Shown here: one piece after another, positions 9,264-18,400 of the stretch
Position numbering within the stretch: the first letter of the stretch is position 1
How the letters are laid out: the number at the start of each line of letters is the position of its first letter
Assembly: GCA_002007745.1 (NCBI GenBank)
Contig: CP019882.1
Location: 3,038,001 to 3,102,000, forward strand
From: Mycolicibacterium litorale
GTDB lineage: Bacteria > Actinomycetota > Actinomycetes > Mycobacteriales > Mycobacteriaceae
DNA length: 64,000 nt
Direction of reading: 5' to 3'
Notes under the pieces: model-generated
Seen by the model: the letters and a program-made list of their open reading frames with translations, nothing else
What the model was told of the DNA's origin: nothing
Database searches by the model: none
Made by a program: the position numbers and the translations under genes

Positions 9264-9860
9264 ATGTCGACGGACGCTTGGACCCCTACCGAAGACGTAT
9301 TGGCAAAACGCGTCGTGGTCAACGACATCGAGTACGTCTTGTACTGGCCCACTGAGCTTTCCAATGCGGAGCGCGGTGAGTTGCTCGCCCTGTACGACGA
9401 GGTGGCTCGCCACGAAGCCACGCACGGCTACAGCGGCCCGATCGCCGACGGGGTCGGGCGCGACCTGGTCGCCGCGGATGCCGAGTCGCTCAGCAAGGGG
9501 CAGATCCGCATGTTGCTGGTGCGCGACGACGTGGGCCTGGCCGGGTGCATGACATTGCAGTTGGCCACCTCCCCGGCACGTCAGCACGTCGTGCACTCGC
9601 GACGCGCTGCGGTTGCGCGGCGCTCCCGAGGTGGCCTGTCCCCCGTTATGGCCCGGGAGGCGATCGCCAGGGCGGTGGCCGGCGGGGCCGAGGTCGCGAC
9701 CTGCGAGGTCGCTGCCGATGGTCCGGTGGAGCTGTGGAAGTCGATGGGGATGACCGAATACGGCGTCATGCCCGACTACGCGCGCCGCAACGGCAGGTCG
9801 CTCGACGGCTACTTCCTCTACATGACCTTGCCGCCGAGCACCGTGGGCTTTACGGCTTGA
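9264..9860 (+). CDS. GNAT family N-acetyltransferase
   Basis: The 198-residue protein ends with features of the GNAT fold. A basic segment around RRAAVARRSRGGLSPVMAREAIARA (residues 112-137) corresponds to the acetyl-CoA pyrophosphate loop and following helix, and WKSMGMTEYGVMPDYARRNGR is the usual C-terminal strand-helix part. The N-terminal 100 residues are less conserved. GGAGG lies about nine bases before the ATG. Divergent from the SbnA-like enzyme, so it may acylate that enzyme's product; this is inference from context. The last 11 bases overlap the 3' end of the convergent YhgE/Pip gene. Confidence 0.72.
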   Translation: MSTDAWTPTEDVLAKRVVVNDIEYVLYWPTELSNAERGELLALYDEVARHEATHGYSGPIADGVGRDLVAADAESLSKGQIRMLLVRDDVGLAGCMTLQLATSPARQHVVHSRRAAVARRSRGGLSPVMAREAIARAVAGGAEVATCEVAADGPVELWKSMGMTEYGVMPDYARRNGRSLDGYFLYMTLPPSTVGFTA

Positions 9861-11817
9861 TGGCCGGGATCAGAGTCTTGACCGTCCAGGTCCGGTTTCG
9901 CCGGGCACACAACGCCGAGACCAGCAACCCGAGCACCGTGATCACCGTGAGCACCGCAACCGCCTGCCATAGTCGGTAGTCGATCCCGCCCAGGACCAAT
10001 TGGCGAAGGCCGTTCACGCCGAAGGTCATCGGATCGAACTGGTGCACCACCTGGAATGGCCGCGACGTCGTCTCCACCGGGTACAGCCCGCCGGCGCTGA
10101 CCAGCTGGACCATCAGCAGCGCCATCAGCAGCACCCGGCCGAGGGTCGGTCCGGCGAGCGCGTTGATCGCCTGTGCCGCAGCGGTGAACGCGACGCCGAT
10201 CAGGATCATGAAACCGAGCATGACCACCGGGTGGGCGGCATGCAGTCCCAGCGCGAAACGCACTACGCAGTAGAGGACGATCGCTTGTCCGCAGGCGATG
10301 GCGACCGCGGGCAGATAACTGGCCAGCACCACTCGCAGCGGATGTACCTCGGCCGCCACCGCGCGGGCCTGGAGCGGCCGCAGCACCATCCACAGCATCA
10401 GCGCCCCGAAGAACAGCGCGAGCGTGATGAAGAACGGCGCCATACCGGTGCCGAAGTTCGGGGCCGCGTTCTCGTGGGAGGAGGCCAGTTGCACCGGCGC
10501 GCCGATGGTCTGGGCGATGGCGTCCTTCTGCTGGGGTGTCCAGTTCGGCACCTGTCCGGCACCGTCGCTGAGTCGTTCGGACAGTTCGGCTGAGCCCGAG
10601 CGCAACTGCGTCGTACCGCTCTTGAGTTGGGCGGCGCCGTCGTCGAGTTTGGCGATACCGCCGTTCAACTCCGCACTACCCGTCGCGAGTCGATTGGCGC
10701 CGTCGCGGAGTTGGGTCAGTTTGTCGGTGAGATCCTGGCCGGTGCTGCCGACATCGTCGAGCGCATTCTGCACCGGACTGCCGGGGGTGCGCAGGGCCGC
10801 GGACATCGCGATCGCGGAGTCCTCGGCGTTACTCAGTTGCTGCCGGATCTGGGGGGTGAACTGATGCTGCTGGAGTTGGTCGCGCACGCCCCGCAATGCG
10901 CCGACACTGGCGGCGGCCACCGGGTCCTGGCTGGTCGCCAGTTGATCGATCGCCACCGAGAGCGCCTTGGCGGCACCATCCTGGGCATCGGCGATGCTGT
11001 CGAGCTGATCAGTCGCCTGACGCAGCGCTGCCACTCCCTGATCCAGTCCTTGATCGGTGCCTCGCACCTGGGCGATGGCCTTGGTCAGCGTGAGCAGCGG
11101 GTCGGTGGCCTTGGTGATCGCGGTCGAGAGCTGCCCGGCGCCGGTGGCCAGTTCGGCTGAGCCACTGCGGGCCCGGTCGAGCCCGGTGGAGAGCTGTCCT
11201 GCTCCGTCGTCGACACGGGCAGCGCCGTCCGCGAGTTGGGCTGCCCCGCTGGCGGCCTCCTTGATGCCTGCGCCCGACGACACCACAACCGAGAGAACCT
11301 GGTTGACGGCTTGTCCCGAGATGCGCGTCGAGACCGAATTGAGGACCTGCTCGAGTGCGGTGTGCCCAATACTGCTGGAGATGTAGTTGTTGGCGTCGTT
11401 GTAGACCGCAATCAGATTGGCCTTCTTGGGCGTTCCGGTGATCGGCGAGGCCACGGCCGTACTGAAATCGGGGGGCAGCTCGAGCATGAAATAGTACTTG
11501 CCGTGCTCGACGCCGCTACGAGCATCCGCCGCGTCGACGACGTGCCAGTCGAGTCCGCCATCGGCTTTCAGGCTGTCGGCGATCTGGTCGCCGGCATTGA
11601 TGTGCTCTCCGGCGACCACTGCCCCCTGATCGGAATTCACCAGGGCCACCGGCATCTTGTCGACGTGGCCGAACGGGTCCCAGTAGGCCCACAGGTAGAG
11701 GGCCCCGTAGACCAGCGGCATGAGCACGAGCAGTGCCACGCCGATGCGGCCCAGCCGGTTACGAACGAATCGTTTTGCCTCCGAGCCGAACGCGAGAACA
11801 GACACCACGTCACTCAC
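9850..11817 (-). CDS. YhgE/Pip domain-containing membrane protein
   Basis: The 655-residue protein has the YhgE/Pip layout. One N-terminal membrane helix sits at about residues 22-46 with the conserved PLVYGALYLWAYWDPFG segment. A long extracellular region follows, with coiled repeats of the type ...LADGAARVDDGAGQLSTGL..., and about five C-terminal membrane helices from residue 475. Proteins of this ABC-2-like family act in export or as phage receptors in Gram-positives; the substrate is unknown. It begins with GTG at 11817, eight bases inside the end of the upstream ATPase-like gene, so the two are translationally coupled and probably form one complex. Confidence 0.87.
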   Translation of the reverse strand: MSDVVSVLAFGSEAKRFVRNRLGRIGVALLVLMPLVYGALYLWAYWDPFGHVDKMPVALVNSDQGAVVAGEHINAGDQIADSLKADGGLDWHVVDAADARSGVEHGKYYFMLELPPDFSTAVASPITGTPKKANLIAVYNDANNYISSSIGHTALEQVLNSVSTRISGQAVNQVLSVVVSSGAGIKEAASGAAQLADGAARVDDGAGQLSTGLDRARSGSAELATGAGQLSTAITKATDPLLTLTKAIAQVRGTDQGLDQGVAALRQATDQLDSIADAQDGAAKALSVAIDQLATSQDPVAAASVGALRGVRDQLQQHQFTPQIRQQLSNAEDSAIAMSAALRTPGSPVQNALDDVGSTGQDLTDKLTQLRDGANRLATGSAELNGGIAKLDDGAAQLKSGTTQLRSGSAELSERLSDGAGQVPNWTPQQKDAIAQTIGAPVQLASSHENAAPNFGTGMAPFFITLALFFGALMLWMVLRPLQARAVAAEVHPLRVVLASYLPAVAIACGQAIVLYCVVRFALGLHAAHPVVMLGFMILIGVAFTAAAQAINALAGPTLGRVLLMALLMVQLVSAGGLYPVETTSRPFQVVHQFDPMTFGVNGLRQLVLGGIDYRLWQAVAVLTVITVLGLLVSALCARRNRTWTVKTLIPAIKP

Positions 11818-12478
11818 CCCCCATCAGGCCACGAAGATCGTGCAGGACATGTTCAGGCGCGTCGGCGGCAAGCGGATTGGTCAGTCCGACCACGACCGTG
11901 CGGTCTTGTGCGATGGCGCTGAGCCGCTGTGCCGCCAGCTCCCGCTGCGCGTTGTCGCGAACGTGCTCCAAGTCCCCGACGACCAGGAGCGAACGTTCGG
12001 AGAACAGCGCGAGCGTGACTCGCAACAAGAACAGCTCCAGCTCGGACAGATCGCTGATGTAGGTGTTCGGGCCGGGGGCGGGGATTTCACCGAATACCTC
12101 GAGGAACCGGTCGTAGCCCGCGGTGTCGGGGACGCTGGCGTACCACGGTGACAACCACCGCCGCTGTTCGGCCAGTACGGCACCCACGGTGACTGCTTCC
12201 TCGAGTTCGTCGATGTCCCTGAACACGGCGATGGCGCAGTGCCGGCGAATGGCTCGCAGATCCGTGGCCCCGTACACCGAGAGGGCGCCCGCGGTCGGCT
12301 TGAGCCGCCCGGCCAGGACCAGTAGCAAGGCGGCCTGCGGGTGGCCGCCGGGCAGCTGCAGCGCGTGCAGCCCGGCCGGGCAGGAGAAATCGACCCCGTC
12401 GAACAGCGGGCCGTGTTCCCCGTCGACGCGCAACCCGGCGGCGCTGATCACCGTCTCGGTAGCTACGGATGTGTGCAT
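11810..12478 (-). CDS. Degenerate ABC-type ATP-binding protein, partner of the YhgE/Pip protein
   Basis: The 222-residue protein has the outline of an ABC ATPase (LFDGVDFSCPAGLHAL, LAGRLKPTAGALSVYG, a Walker-B-like LLVVGDLEH). The Walker A loop, however, reads LPGGHPQAALLLVLAG, without the GxxGxGKS/T lysine, and the signature is SDLSELELFL rather than LSGGQ. It is therefore probably unable to hydrolyse ATP in the usual way. I chose the ATG at 12478. The frame is open to a GTG at 12517, which would place GGAGAG inside the gene, so the start is uncertain. Divergent from a TetR gene with tandem operators. Confidence 0.72.
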   Translation of the reverse strand: MHTSVATETVISAAGLRVDGEHGPLFDGVDFSCPAGLHALQLPGGHPQAALLLVLAGRLKPTAGALSVYGATDLRAIRRHCAIAVFRDIDELEEAVTVGAVLAEQRRWLSPWYASVPDTAGYDRFLEVFGEIPAPGPNTYISDLSELELFLLRVTLALFSERSLLVVGDLEHVRDNAQRELAAQRLSAIAQDRTVVVGLTNPLAADAPEHVLHDLRGLMGGE

Positions 12479-12580
12479 GAGGTGTGGCTTCTCTCCCTGT
12501 GTCCCGGTGCTTCGCACCTGGTCAGATGTGCACCCGGGGATGAGCGTCGTGATCCGCGCTCACCACGTCGTGGGCATTTA

Positions 12581-12617
12581 GATACCGGCTGGTATCCACT
12601 GGATACTCACGAGTATG
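12581..12617. promoter_or_regulatory. Two tandem operators overlapping the TetR gene promoter
   Basis: GATACCGGCTGGTATC (12581-12596, perfect six-base arms) and GATACTCACGAGTATG (12602-12617) share the pattern GATAC-N6-GTAT and start 21 bases apart, two helical turns. The second overlaps TATGCT at 12614-12619, a good minus-10 hexamer seven bases before the ATG at 12627. This is the classical layout for TetR autorepression and control of the divergent membrane-protein pair. Confidence 0.62.
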
Positions 12618-12626
12618 CTTCTGGGC

Positions 12627-13229
12627 ATGGCGACTGTCAAACCCCGGGTCCGACCCACCCGGGACGAGGTTCGAGAACGGATTCTGGATGCCGCGCTGGA
12701 GGTGTTCGCCGCCCAAGGCTTCGCCGGCGCGACCATCGATGCCATCGGCCAGGCGGCGGGCTTCACCAAGGGTGCGGTGTACTCCAACTTCGGCTCGAAG
12801 GACGAACTGTTCCTGGCCCTGCTCGACCGCCAGTTCGAACGTCGCAGCGCGCTCATTGCGACCGCGTTCGACAGCGGCGGCGATGTGGCCAACATCACCG
12901 AGGAACTGAGCCGGTCGATGCTCGATTCAATCCACGAACAGCACTCGTATCACCTGGTGTTCTTCGAGTATTGGCTTCGGGCGGTGCGTGATCCGCAGTT
13001 GCGGGAAAGCCTCGTGACACGCAGTCGAGCCGCTGCCGACCAAGCGCTACGGGTCGTCGAAAGTTCCGGCGCCGACCTACCGAGCTCCCAATTGGCTGAT
13101 TTGGCCCGGCTGTTCGTCGCCATCTCAACCGGTGTTGCGATGGAAGAGATGCTGCAGCCCGGATCGATCACGGCCGCGAACCTCGGTCACCTCCTGGCTG
13201 CGCTGATCGACCAGCCGTCGCATCGGTGA
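12627..13229 (+). CDS. TetR/AcrR family transcriptional regulator
   Basis: This 200-residue protein has a typical N-terminal helix-turn-helix (EVRERILDAALEVFAAQGF then ATIDAIGQAAGFTKGAVYSNFGSKDELFLALL). The C-terminal domain is of the TetR type seen in many mycobacterial efflux regulators. An ATG at 12615 would add four residues, but it lies within the apparent minus-10 hexamer TATGCT. The ATG at 12627 is seven bases downstream of it, which fits a leaderless transcript, so I use 12627. Likely represses itself and the divergent ATPase-like/YhgE pair. Confidence 0.88.
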   Translation: MATVKPRVRPTRDEVRERILDAALEVFAAQGFAGATIDAIGQAAGFTKGAVYSNFGSKDELFLALLDRQFERRSALIATAFDSGGDVANITEELSRSMLDSIHEQHSYHLVFFEYWLRAVRDPQLRESLVTRSRAAADQALRVVESSGADLPSSQLADLARLFVAISTGVAMEEMLQPGSITAANLGHLLAALIDQPSHR

Positions 13230-13245
13230 CGAACGCGGACGAGGT

Positions 13246-13265
13246 GGATGAGAGCCCTCTCATCC
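13246..13265. promoter_or_regulatory. Perfect palindrome upstream of the MFS exporter
   Basis: GGATGAGAG and CTCTCATCC form perfect nine-base arms around two bases. It lies 42 bases before the chosen MFS start and 16 bases after the TetR stop. A near copy lies at 9175-9192 upstream of the GNAT and SbnA-like genes. It is followed by no T-run, so it is more likely an operator than a terminator. Confidence 0.5.
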
Positions 13266-13307
13266 ACGCCTCATCGTGGGACCATCGCCGGCCCACAGGC
13301 TGCGTCC

Positions 13308-14498
13308 ATGTTCAACTTCCGACTTTTCCTCGCCAGTCAGGTGGCCGCCCAGGCCGGCACCTGGCTGCAGTTCGTCGCGGTGGCCTGGTTGGCCGGGCAA
13401 TCAACCGGCAGCGGTGCAGCTCTCGGCGGCGTGGCCGTCGCGACCTTCGGACCGCTGCTGGTGCTGGGCCCGTGGACCGGTGCACTGGCCGACCGCTTCG
13501 ACAAGCACGTGCTGCTGGTCGGCACCCAGCTGCTGATGGCTGCTCAGGCGATGTCCCTGGCCGTCGTGGTGCTCGCCGGATTCGACGGCTTGACGCTGAT
13601 CTATCCGCTGACGCTGGCCTATGGCGTCATCCTGGCGCTGGAAGCACCCGTCCGGCGCGCATATGTGGCAGAAATCGTTGAGCATCAGGATATTCCGCGT
13701 GCCGTCAGCCTGACCAACGTGGTTGCCGCCGTCGGCCGGGTCATCGGGCCGCTCTGTGCCGGTGTGTTGATCGGTTCGGCGGGCATCGGATGGTGCTTCA
13801 TCGTCAATGCGCTGAGCTACCTGATCGCACTGGCAGTGCTGCTGGCTACCCGACGTGCCGAGCTGCGCCGCACCGCTGCGCAGCGGCGACCGGGCGCCGC
13901 GCTGGCGGGGTTGCGCTATGCCTGGCGAGTCAGCGAACTGCGGATCCCCTTGGCGCTGACCGCCGTTGTGGCCACCTTCGGATTCAACCATCAGGTGATC
14001 GTTCCGTTGCTGGCGGCCAACACCTTTCACGGCGGACCGGGTGCGTTCACACTGCTCTATACCGCGATCAGCCTCGGGGCCGTGCTGGGCGCCCTGTCTG
14101 TCGCGCGGCGCCGAGACATCGACCTTCGATTCCTGACCACGGCGGTCGGCGCCTTCGCAGTTGCCAATGGCCTCATCGCCATATCACCCAATCTGGTCAC
14201 GGCGGTGATCTCCGGTTTCGCCGCGGGTGCCAGTGCGCTGCTGTTCATCACCGCCGCCGGTGCGCTGCTGCAGCAGCGCTGCGCCCCGGAGATGCACGGG
14301 CGCGTGATGGCGCTGTTCACCATGATGCTCTTCGGTGGAGTGCCGATCGGCGCACCCTTGGTCGGCGCGATCGCCGACGCCGCCGGGCCACGAGTGGCGG
14401 TGGGAGTGGGAACCGCCGCCGCCCTGTGCGCCTGCGCCGCTGCGTTGCGGCACCTCAACTCCCCCAGCACCGCACCCACCACCGCAGCAACGCTGTGA
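13308..14498 (+). CDS. MFS transporter, EntS/MFS_3-like exporter
   Basis: The 396-residue protein has about twelve predicted membrane helices. It opens with FRLFLASQVAAQAGTWLQFVAVAWL and carries the motif-A-like loop GALADRFDKHVLL near residue 60, as in the MFS_3 family that includes the enterobactin exporter EntS. The substrate is unknown. I chose the ATG at 13308 because family members begin right at this helix; an ATG at 13248 inside the palindrome would add 20 residues. Transcribed with the hydrolase gene that follows after 18 bases. Confidence 0.85.
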   Translation: MFNFRLFLASQVAAQAGTWLQFVAVAWLAGQSTGSGAALGGVAVATFGPLLVLGPWTGALADRFDKHVLLVGTQLLMAAQAMSLAVVVLAGFDGLTLIYPLTLAYGVILALEAPVRRAYVAEIVEHQDIPRAVSLTNVVAAVGRVIGPLCAGVLIGSAGIGWCFIVNALSYLIALAVLLATRRAELRRTAAQRRPGAALAGLRYAWRVSELRIPLALTAVVATFGFNHQVIVPLLAANTFHGGPGAFTLLYTAISLGAVLGALSVARRRDIDLRFLTTAVGAFAVANGLIAISPNLVTAVISGFAAGASALLFITAAGALLQQRCAPEMHGRVMALFTMMLFGGVPIGAPLVGAIADAAGPRVAVGVGTAAALCACAAALRHLNSPSTAPTTAATL

Positions 14499-14516
14499 AC
14501 GCGACGAGGTGTTGAG

Positions 14517-15376
14517 ATGGAACTGCACCACCGCACCCTGCGGCTCGAGGAGGGCTTCCGGGTCGGCGTCACCAGCGTCGGTGCGGGCACCCCGCTGGTC
14601 TTCCTCCACGGGTTGAGTCTGAGCACCCGCGCCTATGAGGAGCTGCTGATCGCACTGGCTGGGCAGGGTTTCCGGGTGATCGGCCTCGACGCGGCCGACC
14701 ATGGCCGGACCGACTCGCTGCCGTGGGGCCACTCCGTCTCCGACATGGCCGAGGTGACGGCACGGACGTTGACCGCGCTCGGCGTGGACGAGGCCGTCAT
14801 GGTCGGGCATTCGATGGGCGGTGGCATGGTGGTGGAATTCGCGGCCCGCTACCCGGCCCGTACCGCGGCGGCGATCCTGGTGAACGCCGCCGCCGGCGCG
14901 GAGCACCATGCCGGCCTGCGGATGCGCCCGTGCACCACGGTCGCCTGCTGGGCAGGTATGAAACTGGCGCGGGCGGCGCTCGACGTGGTCAACGACGGCC
15001 GTCACGCCGCGCGGCTGCGCAGCGGTGCCGCGCAACGCGGATTGGTGGCAACCCTGCGGAGTTCCTTTTCCGGATTGCGCTGTCTTCGCGCTGCGCGTGC
15101 CCTGATGAAGGCCGACACCGTTCCGCTACTGCAGCGGCTACACGCCAATGGTGTTCCGACCGCGGTCATTCACGGTGAACTGGACAAGATTGTGCCGTTC
15201 AGGGCGGGCGCCGGCGCTGCCCGAACCGCCGGCGCCCGGCTCTACCCGTCTCCGGCGCCTTCCATTCTTGGTTGCTCGCCGACCCTGAGCGAGCGGGCCG
15301 GATGATCTGTACCGCGTTCTGGGAGTCGCTGGTATCGGATCGCTTCGCCGCCCTGGCATCGCCGCTGCCCGCCTAG
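14517..15376 (+). CDS. Alpha/beta hydrolase (frameshifted near its 3' end)
   Basis: The protein has the oxyanion region FLHGLSLS, the nucleophile elbow GHSMGG (Ser near residue 99) and an acid region HGELDKIVPF. The frame as written runs into an unrelated tail and stops at 15305. One base missing near 15245-15248 (CCCG) restores the expected ending with the catalytic histidine in SGAFHSW, then LLADPERAGRMICTAFWESL, and a stop at 15376. The intact product would have 286 residues. GAGGTG precedes the ATG. It follows the MFS gene closely; the substrate is unknown. Confidence 0.78.
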
Positions 15377-15495
15377 CCCACGCCGTACCGCACACCGATC
15401 CGGTTACCGCCATCACCATTCGAGCAAAAACCTGTTCGGAGCGGTCGTGGGTTCATACACTGCGACGACGACGTGCGTGTGGACTTGGGGGGTCA

Positions 15496-18400
15496 GTGGT
15501 GTCAGTTCCTCGGCGGGTAACCCATATCGGCGCGGCAGCCTGCGTTCTGGGCATCTCACTGCTCGGCCCACAGGCCGGGCCGGCGGCCGCCGACGACGGG
15601 AACTCGGGATCGTCCGCCAAGCCGGCAACGGAGAATACGGCAAATCGGACCAAGACGGCAGACACCCGCAAATCGGCGCGCACCGCACCCGGCACTCCGC
15701 GACTGAGCAACGCCGGCGCCACCGGGTATCCGGCGGCGAGTTCGCCGGCGGACACCCCCTCAAGTGGCCAACCCTCCCCGCGACGGGCCGCGGTGTCCGG
15801 GGCCCCGAATCGGGCGGCCGCGAAGGCCCGTACCGACCATCGTTCGCTGCCGGTCGCCACCGCCCGACGGGGTGCCCAAACGGCCACCGGCACCGTCGCG
15901 CCGGTGACCGGCGCAGGGACGGCGCCCGCATCCGACCTCGCTCCCCTTCGCGCGGCGCGGGTGTCAGCGTCGGCCAACGACTCGGCTGTACTGGGCAACG
16001 CCACCGCGCAGCCGGCCCAGTCCTCCTCGGCTGACGCCCCGTGCGGGAGCTGCTGGGGGCTGACCGCACCAACCATCGAGCAGGGCATCACCACCGCGAT
16101 CAACCACCTGTTCAACAGTGCCTTCAACTGGTTGTCCGGGTTTCCGGCCAATCCGATCTCCGACTTCGTCGAAGGTGCGCTGGTTCTCATCCGCCGCACG
16201 CTGTTCTCCGCCGTCCCCACCGGGGTGAGCGCCACCCAAACCGGCACCAGCCTGACCATCGCCGTCAACACCGGCAGCGTGGCGTACTTCCGCAACACCG
16301 GGACCACGCTCGAGGTCGCCGGCGACCCCAGCTTCTCGGGGCTCAGCAGTTCACGGCGGCCTCGGTCACCGATGTCCTCGCCAACGCCAACGGCAACGGC
16401 AACGCCGGATGCGCCGGTTTCTGGTTCACCTCTGGGCAGGCTGACGCAAAGCTCAGAACCACCGGCATCGATTCCCTGCAGTTCGATTCCACGGCTGGCT
16501 TCCTGCGCAGCGTCCGCGCCGAGGGGGCACCGGGTGCACTGGTGATCAGCGGCGCCGTCCGCGGACTGCTCGGGGTGACGTTGGACGGGCCGGTTGTTCT
16601 GGCCCGCGACACCGAGGTCGACGCCGGCACCGGGAACGCCACATTCACCGGCACGGTCGACGGGCAGGGCTGGCTGGGCGGTCAGTCGCTGACGGTGACA
16701 GCCCTCGGCACAACTACCTTCGCCGCCGATGTGGGCGGCCGAACCGCGCTGGGCACGCTCACCACCCGCGGTGTCGCCCCGTTGGTCATTCAGCAGTCAA
16801 CCGACTCGAAGACCATTCCGCTGTACTACATGCCGGTCTCCGACGGCAACGGCGGATTCCAGATCAAGTACGGCATCGACGTCGCCATCGGCGACAATCC
16901 AGCGCGTCGATACCTGTTCGACACCGGCGGCAACGGATTCTTCGCCAACTACACCCCCGGCTACTGGGACGGCGTCACGGTGGGCGACCAACCGGTCAAC
17001 ATCACCTACAGCTCGGGCGGCTTCCTCGACGGCTACGCGACCGAAGCCGTGGTCACCATCGGTACCGGCTCACACACGGTCTCCACCGGTCAGCCAGTCC
17101 TAGTCTCGGCAGTCACCTCGGCGTCCGGGTTCTTCACCCCGGGCCCAGCCCAACCCACCAACCCGTACGCCCAGGACGCGCCGTTCGCCGGTGATTTCGG
17201 CGCCGCCTTCGGCGTTCAACAGGTGGGCGACAAGCAGCTGTACACCCCGGGTTCGTTCATCACCAGTCCGTTGTTCCAACTTCCCGGGAACCTTTCCACG
17301 GGTTATCTGGTGCAGGCCGGGCCCATCGGCACCACACCACAGCTGACCGTCGGGATCACCGACGAGTTGCGCCGCCAGTTCCCATACGCCGTTCCCGTCT
17401 CGCAGGTGACCGACCCGTCCGGAACCTACCCCGTCTCGGGCTATCCGATCCTGCAGCAGTTCGGCTTCTACCCGACCTACTCGGTGACCGGCCCCGATGG
17501 CAACCCCATCGTGCTGTACGGCGGTGCACCTCTGCAGTCACTGGCCGACACCGGAGCGCAGTCAACCAACGTCCGCCTCCCCGATCCGAACGTTCGGCCG
17601 TACGAGGTCGATGGCCAACTGGCGCCGGGCACGGTGTTCACCGCATCGATCCCGACGACCACCGGCACCCCGCTGACGTGGCAGTTCGTCGCCGGCGACA
17701 TCCCGTCGGTGAACGAGGTGGTCTACACCAACGGAACCGGGGCGGCCACCAAGCTGCCGAACGTGAACACCGGACTGAACATGTTCAACGACTTCGACAT
17801 CATGTTCGACGTCGAGTCGGGGCTGATCTGGCTTCGCCCCAACGGCGGTCAGTCAACCGTCAGTCTGCAATCGGTGACCACCAGGGGGCAGCAGTCCTAC
17901 GGGCAGAACGCGATACTGAACGGCACCTACTCCACCCGCGGGGCGGATTTCTCGGTGGCCGGTTCAACCACCCTCAAGGGCAACACCCTGGTCGACACCG
18001 GCCGCGGTGACGTCACCTTCTCCGGAACCGTCGATGCTGCCACCGCCAACGGTCAATGGCTGCAAGTGAATTCCAGCGGCGCGACGACGTTCGTGCGGAC
18101 CGTCGGCGGTTCGCGGGCCCTGGACGAACTCGTCACCACCGGTGGCGGGTCCACCGCAACCGCCTCCGTCACCACCCACGGTGAGCAGTCCTACGGTGGT
18201 GACGTCACGCTCAACGGTGGTTATGCCACCGACTCGGGGGCGTTCACGGTGGCCGGGTCGACGACGCTTGCCGGCGAGACCTCGATCCAGACCACCAAAG
18301 CCCCGATCACGTTCGGCAAGACCGTCGATTCGGCTGCGGGGGCCGGCAATACGCTGACGGTGTCCGCGAAGGACAGCACCGTGACGTTCACCGGTGCCGT

